From an uncultured Solimonas sp. (lineage in GTDB: Bacteria > Pseudomonadota > Gammaproteobacteria > Nevskiales > Nevskiaceae): DNA of 64,000 bases. The notes beneath the pieces were generated by a model. It was not told where the DNA came from, did no database searches, and saw nothing but the letters and a program-made list of their open reading frames with translations. A program made the translations under genes and the position numbers. Below are positions 28,962-38,011 of the stretch, in pieces; within the stretch, counting starts at the first letter, position 1; every line of letters begins with the position of its first letter. The stretch spans positions 1 to 64,000 of the forward strand of contig CAMLDZ010000002.1 of NCBI GenBank assembly GCA_946478985.1, in the 5' to 3' direction.

Positions 28962-30702
28962 CAGCAAAACCCGCCGCTTCGGCGCGCTCGCTGGCCTGAA
29001 GCCGTTCATCCGGCCCTACCGCTGGCGCCTGCTCGCCGCGCTGGCACTGCTGTGCCTCAGCTCCGTGGCGTTTCTGGTGGTGCCGCTGGCGTTCCGTGAT
29101 CTGATCGATCATGGCTTTGTCGGCGGTGGTGCCGTGGGCTCGCACTTCCTGCTGCTGTTCGTGATCGCGGTGCTGTGGGCGATCGCCACCGCGCTGCGCT
29201 TCTACCAGGTCAGCTGGATCGGCGAGCGCGTCACTGCCGATCTGCGCAGCGCCGTCTATCGCCGCATGCTGCAGCAGTCGCCGCAGTACTTCGAAACCAC
29301 GCGAACCGGCGAAGTGCTGTCGCGGCTGACCGGCGACACCACGCTGGTGCAGACCGTGGTCGGCTCCTCGGCGTCGATGGGCCTGCGTTCGCTGTTCCAG
29401 TTCGCCGGCGGCCTGCTGATGCTGGCGGTCACCAGCGCCACGCTGTTCGCGGTGACGCTGGTGCTGCTGCTGGTCGTGGTCGCGCCGCTGGTCTGGGCGG
29501 CGCGGCGCGTGCGCAAGCTGTCGCGTGAATCGCAGGACCGCATCGCCGACAGCTCGGCCGTCGCCGGTGAGGTGCTCAATGCGATCCCGACGGTGCAGGC
29601 CTTCACCAGCGAGGCATTCGAGGATGCGCGCTTCACGGGCGCCGTCGAGCGCAGCTTCTCCAGTGCGATGCGTCGCACGCGGATGCGGGCGTGGATGACC
29701 GGCGGCGTGATTGCCGGCGTGTTCGGCGCGATCGTCTTCGTGCTCTGGCTCGGTGCGCAGGCGGTGATCGCCGGCACCATGACTGCCGGGGCACTGGCCT
29801 CGTTCGTGATGTACGCAGCGATCACCGCCGGCGGTGTCGGCGTGCTTGCCGAAGTCTGGGGCGAGGTGATGCGTGCTGCCGGCGCCACCGAGCGGCTGAT
29901 GGAGCTGCTGGCGGTGCAGCCGAGCATTGCGGCGCCAGCGGCGCCGACGCAGCTGCCTGCCTGCACGCAGGCCCGCGTCCAGTTCGAACACGTGCAGTTC
30001 CGCTACCCGTCGCGGCCGCAGACGCCGGCGCTGGACGACTTCACGCTGGACATCGCTGCCGGCGAGACGGTGGCGCTGGTCGGGCCCAGCGGCGCCGGCA
30101 AGACCACCAGCTTCCAGCTGCTGCAGCGCTTCTTCGATGTCGACGGCGGTGTCATCCGCTTCAACGGCATCGATCTGCGCGAGCTCGATCCGCGGGCCTT
30201 GCGCGCGCAGATCGGCATCGTGCCGCAGGAGCCGGTGCTGTTTTCCGCCGACGCCTGCGAGAACATCCGCTACGGCCGCCAGGACGCCAGCGACGAGGAG
30301 GTGATCGCCGCTGCGCGTACCGCGCTGGCCGACGAGTTCATCAGGCGCCTGCCGGACGGCTACAAAACCTTTCTCGGCGAGCGCGGCCTGCGCCTGTCCG
30401 GCGGTCAGCGCCAGCGCATCGCCATCGCCCGCGCGGTGCTGAAGAACCCGCCGCTGCTGCTGCTCGACGAGGCCACCAGCAGCCTCGATGCGGAAAGCGA
30501 AGCACTCGTGCAGCGCGGCCTGGAGGCGGCGATGCGCGGCCGCACCACGCTGATCATTGCCCACCGCCTGGCCACCGTGCAGCGTGCCGACCGCATCGTC
30601 GTGCTCGAACGCGGCCGCATCGTCGAAATCGGCACCCCGGCCGAGCTGGCGCGCAGCGGCGGCCTCTACGCGCGGCTGGCGAGCCTGCAGCTGGTGGCAT
30701 GA
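28942..30702 (+). CDS. ABC exporter half-transporter (MsbA/LmrA type)
   Basis: The 586-residue protein fuses a six-helix transmembrane domain (residues about 15-310, e.g. WRLLAALALLCLSSVAFLVVPLAF) to an ATPase domain. Walker A is GPSGAGKTT, the signature motif LSGGQRQR, Walker B LLLLDEATSSLD, and the H-loop IAHRL. It is expected to function as a homodimer exporting lipids, peptides or drugs. Family level is clear; substrate is not. The ATG at 28942 lies inside the upstream hydrolase gene, so the two are probably co-expressed. Confidence 0.93.
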   Translation: MSRTPTDSKTRRFGALAGLKPFIRPYRWRLLAALALLCLSSVAFLVVPLAFRDLIDHGFVGGGAVGSHFLLLFVIAVLWAIATALRFYQVSWIGERVTADLRSAVYRRMLQQSPQYFETTRTGEVLSRLTGDTTLVQTVVGSSASMGLRSLFQFAGGLLMLAVTSATLFAVTLVLLLVVVAPLVWAARRVRKLSRESQDRIADSSAVAGEVLNAIPTVQAFTSEAFEDARFTGAVERSFSSAMRRTRMRAWMTGGVIAGVFGAIVFVLWLGAQAVIAGTMTAGALASFVMYAAITAGGVGVLAEVWGEVMRAAGATERLMELLAVQPSIAAPAAPTQLPACTQARVQFEHVQFRYPSRPQTPALDDFTLDIAAGETVALVGPSGAGKTTSFQLLQRFFDVDGGVIRFNGIDLRELDPRALRAQIGIVPQEPVLFSADACENIRYGRQDASDEEVIAAARTALADEFIRRLPDGYKTFLGERGLRLSGGQRQRIAIARAVLKNPPLLLLDEATSSLDAESEALVQRGLEAAMRGRTTLIIAHRLATVQRADRIVVLERGRIVEIGTPAELARSGGLYARLASLQLVA

Positions 30703-30766
30703 TTCGCCCGGGGCGAACGCCCGCGTTCGCTACACTTACATTCCAAACTTTAAAACCCCTCCCGCC

Positions 30767-31915
30767 ATGAACCGTCTACAGGCCGTCCACACGCTCGGGC
30801 AATCGCTCTGGATCGACTACATCCGCCGCGACCTGATTGCCAGCGGCGCCCTGCGCCGGCTGATCGAGCAGGACGCGATCCGCGGCCTGACCTCCAACCC
30901 GGCGATCTTCGAGAAGGCGATCGGCAGCAGCAGCGATTACGACGCCAGCCTGCAGGCGCAGGTCGCCGCCGGCGTGCGCGATGCCGGCGCCCTGTTCGAG
31001 CATCTGGCGATCGACGACATCCGCGCCGCCGCCGACGAGTTCCGTCGAATCTACGACCAGACGCGCGCCGCCGATGGCTACGTCAGCCTGGAAGTCTCGC
31101 CGCGGCTCGCGCATGACGCGGCGGGCACCATCGAGCAGGCGCGCCGGCTGTGGGCGGCGGTGGCGCGCGACAATCTGATGATCAAGGTGCCGGGCACGCC
31201 GGCTGGCGTCGAGGCCGTGCGCACGCTGATCGGCGAGGGCATCAACGTCAACATCACGCTGCTGTTCTCGCGGCCGGCGTATCTGGCGGTCGCGCAGGCC
31301 TACATCGACGGCGTCGAGCACTGGGTGCAGCGTGGCGGCGATGCCGGCCGCATCGCCAGCGTCGCGAGCTTTTTTGTCAGCCGTATCGATACCGCCGTCG
31401 ATGCCGAGCTCGAGCAGCGCGCCGCCAGCGCCGACGCGGCGACAGCAGCGCGCCTGCGCGCGCTGGCCGGCAAGACCGCGATCGCCAACGCGCGGCTGGC
31501 CTATCAGGACTTCAAGGCGCTGTTCGCCAGCGAACGCTGGCAGGCGCTGGCGCATCAGCACCGCGCGCGGCCGCAGCGCCTGCTGTGGGCCAGCACCGGT
31601 ACCAAGAATCCGGCGTTCCGCGACACGCTGTACGTCGAAGAGCTGATCGGCGTCGACACCGTCAACACCGTGCCACCGGCCACGCTGGACGCGTTCCGCG
31701 ATCACGGCGACGCGCGCTCGTTGCTCGAGCATGCGCTTGCCGATGCGCGCCAGGTGTTCGAGGACATTGCCGCGCTGCAGATTCCGTTCGCGACGATTGC
31801 CGAACGTCTGGTCGCCGAAGGCGTGCAGCTGTTCATCGATGCCGATGACAAGCTGCTGGCGGCAGTGGCCGCCAAGCGTGACGCGCCCGGATTCATCGAC
31901 ATGAGCGGTCGATGA
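30767..31915 (+). CDS. tal: Transaldolase (long TalAB form)
   Basis: Transaldolase moves a dihydroxyacetone unit between sugar phosphates in the pentose phosphate pathway. The 382-residue protein starts MNRLQAVHTLGQSLWIDYIRRDLI, and has GLTSNPAIFEKAI. The Schiff-base Lys lies in NLMIKVPGT, then VNITLLFS and LLWASTGTKNPAF follow. This matches the longer transaldolase subfamily (about 370 residues) found in actinobacteria and many proteobacteria, distinct from E. coli TalB. TACACT at 30731-30736 may be its -10 box. Confidence 0.96.
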   Translation: MNRLQAVHTLGQSLWIDYIRRDLIASGALRRLIEQDAIRGLTSNPAIFEKAIGSSSDYDASLQAQVAAGVRDAGALFEHLAIDDIRAAADEFRRIYDQTRAADGYVSLEVSPRLAHDAAGTIEQARRLWAAVARDNLMIKVPGTPAGVEAVRTLIGEGINVNITLLFSRPAYLAVAQAYIDGVEHWVQRGGDAGRIASVASFFVSRIDTAVDAELEQRAASADAATAARLRALAGKTAIANARLAYQDFKALFASERWQALAHQHRARPQRLLWASTGTKNPAFRDTLYVEELIGVDTVNTVPPATLDAFRDHGDARSLLEHALADARQVFEDIAALQIPFATIAERLVAEGVQLFIDADDKLLAAVAAKRDAPGFIDMSGR

Positions 31916-32021
31916 ATCGTAAGTAGCGGAAAATTAAGGGCGAATTCAGAGCCTCCTGACAGTATGGACGGGCACCGTCGGCACTTTGCCGGCGCGCCAT
32001 GTCGATAACAGGAGGTTCCCC

Positions 32022-32366
32022 ATGAAGATCCGCACTCTGATGTTGGCCACGGCCCTGACGTTCGCCGCCGCGCCGCTGCTGAGCGCCCACGCCGAGTCGA
32101 CGACGACCGCCACGGACGCCAGGAAGAGTGAAACCGGCCAGTACGTCTCCGACGCGGCGGTCACCGCCAAGGTCAAGTCGGCGCTGCTGGCCGAAAAGGG
32201 CCTGAAGGCCACCGACATCACGGTCGAGACCAGCAATGGCACCGTGCAGCTGGCGGGCTTCGTCGGCAACCAGGGGCAGATCGCCCAGGCCGAATCCGTC
32301 GCCAAGGGTGTCAAGGGCGTCAAGGACGTGAAAAACGATCTGCGCCTGAAGGCCGCAACCGAGTGA
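32022..32366 (+). CDS. BON-domain periplasmic protein (OsmY-like)
   Basis: The 114-residue protein has a signal peptide (MKIRTLMLATALTFAAAPLLSAHA) and one BON domain: YVSDAAVTAKVKSALLAEKGL, then ITVETSNGTVQLAGFVGNQGQ and VKGVKDVKNDL. OsmY-type BON proteins are periplasmic, bind phospholipids and are induced by osmotic or stationary-phase stress. AGGAGG sits 8 bases before the ATG, so translation should be strong. It is followed by a strong terminator and is a stand-alone gene. Confidence 0.92.
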   Translation: MKIRTLMLATALTFAAAPLLSAHAESTTTATDARKSETGQYVSDAAVTAKVKSALLAEKGLKATDITVETSNGTVQLAGFVGNQGQIAQAESVAKGVKGVKDVKNDLRLKAATE

Positions 32367-32387
32367 GTTCGATCTGCTTGCTCGCAC

Positions 32388-32419
32388 GCCCGCCGTCGCC
32401 ACGCGACGGCGGGCTTTTT
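32388..32419 (+). terminator. Rho-independent terminator of the BON-domain gene
   Basis: GCCCGCCGTCGC (32388-32399) and GCGACGGCGGGC (32403-32414) form a perfect 12-bp stem with a 3-base loop, followed by TTTTT (32415-32419). It also lies 15 bp past the stop of the convergent egtD gene. Confidence 0.95.
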
Positions 32420-32433
32420 CATGCCGCGCCGCG

Positions 32434-33408
32434 TCACACGCCGTGCAGCAGCAACACCGCGAAGCGATGCTCGCGATCGGTCCACAGCTGGCGCAGGGCC
32501 AGCCCGGCCTGCGAGGCGAAGTGCGCGAAGGGTGTCACCGCATATTTGTAGCTGCGCTCGACCAGCATCGCCTCGCCGGCGCCGAAGTCGATCACCGCCT
32601 CGCCCAGGCGCACGCGCTGCGTGCGGCAGCTGACGATATGGGTGTCGATGCGATGAGCCTGCGGGTCGTAGCGGGCGCGGTGGGCAAAGGCATCCAGATC
32701 GAAGTCGGCGCCCAGTTCGCGATTGAAACGCGCCAGCATGTTGAGCGTGAAGGCGCGCGTGACACCGGCCGCATCGTTGTAGGCGGCCTCCACGGTGGCG
32801 ATGTCCTTGCGCAGATCCAGGCCCAGCAGCACCGCGCCGCCTTCACCCACCACCTGACGCATGCGTCCGAGCAGCCGCAAGGCTTCCGGCGGGTCGAAGT
32901 TGCCAAGCGTCGAGCCCGGAAAGAACACCGCACGGCGGCGATGCGGCGGCCAGTCGCGATGATCGCCGTCGAACTGCGTGAAGTCGGCGCAGCAGGTCTT
33001 GATCGCCAGGGCCGGGAAGCGCGCGCGCAGACGCTGCGTGCTGTCCGCCAGCGCCGCTGCGGAAATCTCCACGGAGATGTAGCCGGCCGGCGCCGGCATT
33101 GCCGCCAGCAGGGCGCTGGTTTTTTGCGCGCTGCCGGCGCCGTATTCGATCAGCAGCACCTCGCGACCGAGCGCCTCGGCGATTTCGCTGCCGTGGGTCT
33201 CGAAAATCTGCAGCTCGGCGCGGGTCAGGTAGTACTCCGGCTGTACGCAGATCTCCTCGAACAGCTGCGAGCCACGCGCGTCGTAGAACCAGCGCGATGC
33301 CAGGCGCTTGGGCGTCGCACGCAGGCCGGCAAGCACCTCGGCGCGCAGGCCGATGCCGGCCTCGGCGGCAGCGGTGGCGGCGCGCGGCCGCGAGGCGGGC
33401 GGGCTCAT
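32434..33408 (-). CDS. egtD: L-histidine N-alpha-methyltransferase EgtD
   Basis: EgtD trimethylates histidine to hercynine, the first step of ergothioneine synthesis. The 324-residue protein starts at 33408 (MSPPASRPRAA). It contains the family signature WFYDARGSQLFEEI...PEYYLTRAE near residues 40-65, LLIEYGAGSAQKT for SAM binding, VFFPGSTLGNF and LLGLDLRKD. Its ATG overlaps the egtB stop codon (ATGA), so egtB and egtD are translationally coupled. No egtA or egtC is seen nearby. Confidence 0.96.
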   Translation of the reverse strand: MSPPASRPRAATAAAEAGIGLRAEVLAGLRATPKRLASRWFYDARGSQLFEEICVQPEYYLTRAELQIFETHGSEIAEALGREVLLIEYGAGSAQKTSALLAAMPAPAGYISVEISAAALADSTQRLRARFPALAIKTCCADFTQFDGDHRDWPPHRRRAVFFPGSTLGNFDPPEALRLLGRMRQVVGEGGAVLLGLDLRKDIATVEAAYNDAAGVTRAFTLNMLARFNRELGADFDLDAFAHRARYDPQAHRIDTHIVSCRTQRVRLGEAVIDFGAGEAMLVERSYKYAVTPFAHFASQAGLALRQLWTDREHRFAVLLLHGV

Positions 33409-34658
33409 GCGTCTTTTGCCAGGCGGATACCGCTGAACAACCAGCGCTCGCCCGGATGGAAGAAGTTGCGGTAGCTGGCGCGCAGGTGGCCAGCCGGCGT
33501 CACGCAGGCGCCGCCGCGCAGCACCTGCTGGCCGCACATGAACTTGCCGTTGTACTCGCCCAGGCTGCCGTCCAGCGGGCGAAAGCCCGGATACGGCGAG
33601 TACGCGCTGGCCGTCCATTCCCAGCAGTCGCCGAACATCTGCTGCAGGCCTTCGCCCTGTGCCGGTAGCGGCTGGTAGCAGCGGCGATCGGCGAAGTGCC
33701 CGTCCTGCGGGTTCAGCCGCGCGGCGGCGCTTTCCCATTCCGCCTCCGTCGGCAGCCGCGCGCCGGCCCAGCGGGCGAAGGCATCGGCCTCGTAGAAGCT
33801 GATATGGCAGACCGGGGCGTGGCCGACGATGTCGACGCGGCCATGCAGCGTGAACTGTGATTGCAGGTCCTCGTCCCAGTACAACGGACGCTGCCACTGC
33901 TGCGTGCACGCCATCGCCCAGCCGTCGGACAGCCACAGCTGCGGGTCCTGGTAGCCGCCGTCATTGATGAAGGCGCGGTATTCGTCATTGCTGATCAGGC
34001 GATTGGCCAGACGATGCGGCCTCAGCAGGCTGGCATGCCGCGGCCGCTCGTTGTCGAAGGCAAAGCCGCTGTCGCCGGCGCCGATCTCGACACTGCCGCT
34101 GCGGCCATCGAGATAGTGCAGCGGCGGCGCAACACCTCGCGGCAGGCGATGTGGCGGCCGGTACACCGGTCGCAGGGGATTGCACGAGAACAGGTGCAGC
34201 AGGTCCATCAGCATCAGCTCCTGATGCTGCTGTTCGTGCTGCAGGCCCAGGGTGATCAGAGCGTCGAGCGCGCCGCTGCTGTCGCGATCGATGGCCGCGG
34301 CAACCGCTTCGTCGATCTCGCGGCGGTAGGCGAGCACTTCGCTCAGCGTCGGGCGCGACAGCAAGCCGCGCTGCGCGCGCGCATGCATCGGCCCCACGCT
34401 CTGATAGTAGGAGTTGAACAGGAAGGACCAGCCGGCCCGGCGCGGCGTCTCGCGCGGATCGGCGCTCAGCACGAACTGTTCGAAGAACCAGCTGGTATGG
34501 GCCAGATGCCATTTCAGCGGGCTCGCATTGGGCATCGACTGCAGGGCGCAGTCTTCGGCCTCCAGGCCTTCGATCAGCGCGACGGTCTGTGCGCGGGCGG
34601 CCATGAACTGCTCGGCCCGCGTCAGCGCTGCGGGCCGTACTTTCATCAGCGCCGACAT
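33405..34658 (-). CDS. egtB: Ergothioneine biosynthesis sulfoxide synthase EgtB
   Basis: EgtB is an iron enzyme joining hercynine to a thiol (cysteine or gamma-glutamylcysteine) with oxygen to form a sulfoxide. The 417-residue protein has an N-terminal DinB-like half with iron-ligand His candidates in LAHTSWFFE and LQHEQQHQELMLMD. The C-terminal FGE-sulfatase half has the NDEYRAFINDGGY region, RLPTEAEWE, and GGACVTPAGHLRASYRNFF ending FSGIRLAKD. Thiol preference cannot be read by eye. It lies 2 bp after a small unknown ORF and overlaps egtD. Confidence 0.95.
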   Translation of the reverse strand: MSALMKVRPAALTRAEQFMAARAQTVALIEGLEAEDCALQSMPNASPLKWHLAHTSWFFEQFVLSADPRETPRRAGWSFLFNSYYQSVGPMHARAQRGLLSRPTLSEVLAYRREIDEAVAAAIDRDSSGALDALITLGLQHEQQHQELMLMDLLHLFSCNPLRPVYRPPHRLPRGVAPPLHYLDGRSGSVEIGAGDSGFAFDNERPRHASLLRPHRLANRLISNDEYRAFINDGGYQDPQLWLSDGWAMACTQQWQRPLYWDEDLQSQFTLHGRVDIVGHAPVCHISFYEADAFARWAGARLPTEAEWESAAARLNPQDGHFADRRCYQPLPAQGEGLQQMFGDCWEWTASAYSPYPGFRPLDGSLGEYNGKFMCGQQVLRGGACVTPAGHLRASYRNFFHPGERWLFSGIRLAKDA

Positions 34659-34660
34659 GT

Positions 34661-34918
34661 TCAGCTCGCGCTGCGGCTGCGCTTGCCCGGCGTCCTCCTG
34701 CGTCGCGACGGTGCCGGCTTCAAGGCGTCGCGCGCCTGAGCGTCGACGGGCGCGCGATCGTACCGGGCCAGATAGGCATCTAGGTCGCCCACCAGCCTGG
34801 TCAATTGCTCGAGCGCGAAATGCAGCTCGTGCACGCCTTCACGCAGCACCTGCCAGGATTCGGTCGGCCGCCTGGCGGCACCGACCAGCTTGTTCATTGC
34901 CGATCTGAGTTTGCGCAT
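34661..34918 (-). CDS. Small unknown protein upstream of egtB
   Basis: The 85-residue product begins MRKLRSAMNKLVGAARRPTES. It has a helical stretch (WQVLREGVHELHFALEQLTRLVGDLDAYLARY) and ends in a very basic tail (RRRRTPGKRSR). AAGGGG lies 4 bases before the ATG at 34918. It ends 2 bp before egtB and is probably its operon leader gene. I do not recognise a family. Reality is supported by the ribosome-binding site and tight spacing. Confidence 0.6.
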   Translation of the reverse strand: MRKLRSAMNKLVGAARRPTESWQVLREGVHELHFALEQLTRLVGDLDAYLARYDRAPVDAQARDALKPAPSRRRRTPGKRSRSAS

Positions 34919-34978
34919 GGTCCCCTTCCGTGGTTCTGATCTCACGCGAGAGCCGACCATCGCGCTGTGCAGGTGAAC

Positions 34979-35985
34979 TCAGGGTGAACGTGCCGTCTGC
35001 GCACGCTCGTCGCTGCGGCGCGCCTTGCGCGTGCGCGCGCCCGACGCGGCGCGCGTCGTCATCCGGGTGTAGACGCTGAGCTCGCGCGTGCGTGTGCCGG
35101 TCTGGCCGCTGCGCACGCGACCATCGCGCTGCGGCGCGTCGAGACTGTTATGGCTGCGGTCCTGCGGCGGCTGCTGGCTGCGCTGGCTGTCGAACAGGCG
35201 GCGCAGCACGCGGTCGGCGAGGGCGGGCGCCAAACGGCCGATGGTCGACATCGCCGCTGCGGCGCTGCCGACGAAGATATCGCGTTTGGGGTGCTCTGCC
35301 GCCGACAGGATCGCGTCGGCCACCGCCTCGGGCGCGTACAACGGCGCCGGCAGACTGGGCTCGGTGTCCAGATAATTCTTGGCGTGTTCGACATACATCG
35401 TGTCGATCGCCGCGGGCTTGATCAGCGTCACCGATACCGGCAGGCGATCGTGTTCGATCTCCAGCCGCAACGCGTCGGTGAATCCCCGGACGGCGTGCTT
35501 GGACGCCGAATACATGCCTTGCAGCGGTGCCGCGATGTCGGACAGCTCGCTGCCGACATTGATCAGCGCGCCGCCGCCATCGCGCAGCAGGCTGAGCGCC
35601 GTCAGGGAGCCGTGCACGGTGCCGCAGAAATTGGTATCGAACAGCTTGCGCTGCTCTTCCAGCGGCACCTCTTCGAGCTTGCCGAAGATCGACACCCCCG
35701 CGTTGTTGACCCAGGTGTCGATATGGCCGAAGTGTCGATGGCATCCTGCGCCGCCGACTGCAGCTGATCGAGCCGGCCGACGTCGGCGACGATCGCCAGC
35801 GCCGCAGCGCCGCGCAGCAGCAGCTCCTTCTCGATCTGCTGGAGTGCGGTACGGTTGCGGGCGATCAGTACGACGCGCGCTCCGGCTTCGGCGGCCAGAC
35901 GCGCCGTGGCAAGACCGATGCCGCTGCTGGCGCCGGTGATGACGATGGTCTGCTGGGCGAGCTTCTTGAGTGTGGGCTTCTGCAT
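34979..35985 (-). pseudogene. Short-chain dehydrogenase/reductase, frameshifted
   Basis: Two reading frames together make one SDR. The first, starting at 35985 (MQKPTLKKL, with AGGAG 5 bases upstream), has the NAD(P)-binding VITGASSGIGLATARLA and runs to AQDAIDT near 35740. The second frame picks up at FGHIDTWVNNAGVSIFG and contains the catalytic YSASK of GMYSASKHAV. The sequence ATCGACACTTCGGCCATATC appears to lack one base relative to an intact frame; the 1007-bp length is one short of 336 codons. It could be a real disruption or a sequencing error. The C-terminal tail is basic and unusual. Restored, the product would be about 335 residues. Confidence 0.85.
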
Positions 35986-36092
35986 GTTTTCTCCTGCGAT
36001 GTAAGGGCGCCTGGAATGGGCGCCTCGACCCGCAAACGCACGGGCACCGCGCTTGCGCCGCAAGCAGCAGACCCGACACCGTGAGGAGCAAG

Positions 36093-36380
36093 ATGGCCAT
36101 CACCCGAATCGCGATCCACCTGCCGGTGCATCGCGAGCGCGCGTTGCAGATCGAAAGCCGGAGCCGCGAAGCCGAACGCGCCTACGACCACAACATTGGC
36201 GGCTACATCGAGTTTCTGCGCGAACAGGCGCGCCTCGCCGGCTTCGACCTCGATACGGACCCGCTGGCATCAGGCGCCGTGTTCAGCATCCACGAGCTCA
36301 ACCACGCACAGAAGAAAGCCGCGCACGACTGGCTGGAGCAGCAACCGGACATCTGGAACTGGATGCCCAGCGCGAACTAG
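36093..36380 (+). CDS. Small unknown protein
   Basis: The 95-residue product starts at 36093 (MAITRIAIHLPVHRERALQIES) after GAGGAG. It is acidic to neutral, mostly helical, with FLREQARLAGFDLDTDPL and a C-terminus rich in Trp and His (HDWLEQQPDIWNWM). No signal peptide or membrane segment is present. I do not recognise a family. It lies divergent from the SDR gene with about 107 bp between them, and is followed by a terminator. Confidence 0.65.
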   Translation: MAITRIAIHLPVHRERALQIESRSREAERAYDHNIGGYIEFLREQARLAGFDLDTDPLASGAVFSIHELNHAQKKAAHDWLEQQPDIWNWMPSAN

Positions 36381-36436
36381 GGCCTGTTGACGCCATGGCC
36401 CGCGCGCCGCTTCGCCATTGCTGGTGAAGATCATGC

Positions 36437-36468
36437 AAAAAAGCCTCCCGTTCCCGGGAGGCTTTTTG
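36437..36468. terminator. Bidirectional rho-independent terminator
   Basis: GCCTCCCG (36443-36450) pairs with CGGGAGGC (36455-36462) around TTCC, flanked by an A-run on the left and TTTTT on the right. It can end transcripts from the plus-strand gene at 36093-36380 and from the minus-strand gene at 36519-36749. Confidence 0.9.
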
Positions 36469-36518
36469 ATTTGCATGGATGTCGCTGGGCTGATCGAGCG
36501 CTGCAGCGGCGTCGGGCC

Positions 36519-36749
36519 TCACTCGTCGGAGTGCGCACGGCTGCTGCCGCCGCCAGGCCGCTCGATGCGTTGGGGTTGTGCGGCCTGCGCTTTATGGCCG
36601 TGGCCGCCGCTGCCTTTGAATGCGGGATGCTGCTCGCCTTCGGCGGCATCTGTCGCGAGATTGCGTCTGCTGATATCGGCATTGGCGTCGAGGCGACGTT
36701 CGATCTCGACCTTGCGCGCGCCCGCGCCGCGATGCTGTTCCTGCGCCAT
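36519..36749 (-). CDS. Small hydrophilic unknown protein
   Basis: The 76-residue product starts at 36749 (MAQEQHRGAGARKVEIERRLD), with an excellent AAGGAGG ribosome-binding site 8 bases upstream. It is very polar and rich in Ala, Gly, Arg and His, with KGSGGHGHKAQ, and probably disordered. No family is recognised; such small hydrophilic proteins are often stress-induced. It is followed by a shared terminator. Confidence 0.65.
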   Translation of the reverse strand: MAQEQHRGAGARKVEIERRLDANADISRRNLATDAAEGEQHPAFKGSGGHGHKAQAAQPQRIERPGGGSSRAHSDE

Positions 36750-36824
36750 CGTTATCCTCCTTTCCGTAAGTGGACGCTCCGCAGGCATTCCCCGTTCGCC
36801 GGAGCGCACTGGAAGTCCGCAATG

Positions 36825-36856
36825 CGGCTGCCCGGCTGCCCGGCTGCCCGGCTGCG
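36825..36856. repeat. 8-bp tandem repeat, about 4 copies
   Basis: CGGCTGCC occurs three times in tandem (36825-36848), followed by a fourth copy with one mismatch. A two-copy tract of the same unit in reverse complement lies at about 2823-2838 near the prs stop codon. It is intergenic here and is probably slippage-derived. Confidence 0.7.
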
Positions 36857-36925
36857 CGGGCGTGCAAGCCTCAGCGGGCGCGCCGCTTGCTCCCGTGTCC
36901 GTGTCTCCACTGAGCAGAGCGCACG

Positions 36926-37501
36926 ATGACGCAGAGCCCGACGCAGCCCGCAGCACCGATCTCCATCTCGGCGTCACGCCACGACAGGATCTGGGGCGGC
37001 GTGCTCCTGCTGGCCGGCATCGCTGCGCTTTGCCTGCCGTTCGCGGCCGGACTGGGGGTGACGATGCTGAGCGGCTGGCTGCTGGGCATCGCGGGCGTCG
37101 TGCAGGGCTTTGCGGCCTGGTCGAACCGGCGGCGCGGCGCGGCGATCTGGCAGGTGCTGCTGGGCCTGCTGTATGTCGCCGCCGCCGTCTGGCTGCTGCG
37201 GGAGCCGGTCAGCAGTCTTGCATCGCTGACTTTGGTGATCGCTGCGCTGCTGATCGCCGAGTCGATCTGGCAGTTGCTCTGGTGGTGGCGCCTGCGACAT
37301 CGAACCGGCGCCTGGATTCTGCTTTGCAGCGCGTTGCTGTCGTTGCTGCTCGGCGGCGCCATCGTCGCCAGCTGGCCTTTCAGTGCGATCTGGGTGGTCG
37401 GGACCCTGCTTGGCATTGGCCTGATTCTCGCCGGCATCAGCCGCCTGCTGCACTGGCGGCTGGGGCAGTCGCCGGTGCCGATCGCCGCACCCCTGCCATA
37501 G
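36926..37501 (+). CDS. HdeD-family membrane protein (DUF308)
   Basis: The 191-residue protein has about six hydrophobic segments, such as IWGGVLLLAGIAALCLPF, MLSGWLLGIAGVVQGF and GTLLGIGLILAGISRLL, in the internally duplicated layout of HdeD. In E. coli HdeD takes part in acid resistance; in most genomes the function is unknown. It has its own ATG at 36926 and ends 10 bp before a convergent small gene. Confidence 0.85.
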   Translation: MTQSPTQPAAPISISASRHDRIWGGVLLLAGIAALCLPFAAGLGVTMLSGWLLGIAGVVQGFAAWSNRRRGAAIWQVLLGLLYVAAAVWLLREPVSSLASLTLVIAALLIAESIWQLLWWWRLRHRTGAWILLCSALLSLLLGGAIVASWPFSAIWVVGTLLGIGLILAGISRLLHWRLGQSPVPIAAPLP

Positions 37502-37510
37502 CCTGCCGCG

Positions 37511-37903
37511 CTAATGCCGCGCGGCGCGATGCGCCTGCGTCTGCGCGCGATGCATTTCAAGGCGCACCAGCACGATGTCGTGCAGATGCGGCATCGCGCC
37601 GGCCTGCAGGATCTCCTCCACCGAATCGAAGCGCTGCGCCTGGCGCGCGGCACGCAGTTCGGCGGCCTCGATATAGGCGCGCACGCGATCCAGATACTCC
37701 GCCTCGCGTTGCGATTCACTGATGCCGCCGCGCAGACGCTGCAGGGTTTCGCGATAGATCTCCGGGCGGCGCTGGCGCATCCGCCAGGTGAGGTAGCGTC
37801 CGGTCGCACCGCTGGCGCGGCGCGGGGCTTTCTCGACGTGCTCGATGTAGCGGCGGATCGCCAGCCACAGCGAGTGCGCGTCCATGTCGGCTCGAAGCTC
37901 CAT
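37511..37903 (-). CDS. Small helical unknown protein
   Basis: The 130-residue product, starting at the ATG at 37903 (MELRADMDAHSLWLAIRRYIE), is highly charged and helical with heptad-like spacing (RRYIEHVEKAPRR, REAEYLDRVRAYIEAAELRAARQ). There is no signal peptide or membrane helix. A longer frame to 38152 exists but overlaps the neighbouring gene. The weak ribosome-binding site makes the start uncertain. I do not recognise a family. Confidence 0.55.
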   Translation of the reverse strand: MELRADMDAHSLWLAIRRYIEHVEKAPRRASGATGRYLTWRMRQRRPEIYRETLQRLRGGISESQREAEYLDRVRAYIEAAELRAARQAQRFDSVEEILQAGAMPHLHDIVLVRLEMHRAQTQAHRAARH

Positions 37904-38011
37904 ATCGTTTCCGAAGAAGAGGTCCGCAGGCTTGGACAACGTCGCGCGCGATTTTGCTCCATGAGGGAATGAGGCCTGCTGCGCTGGCAGTGCATGCCAA
38001 CGGAGCCGAAC

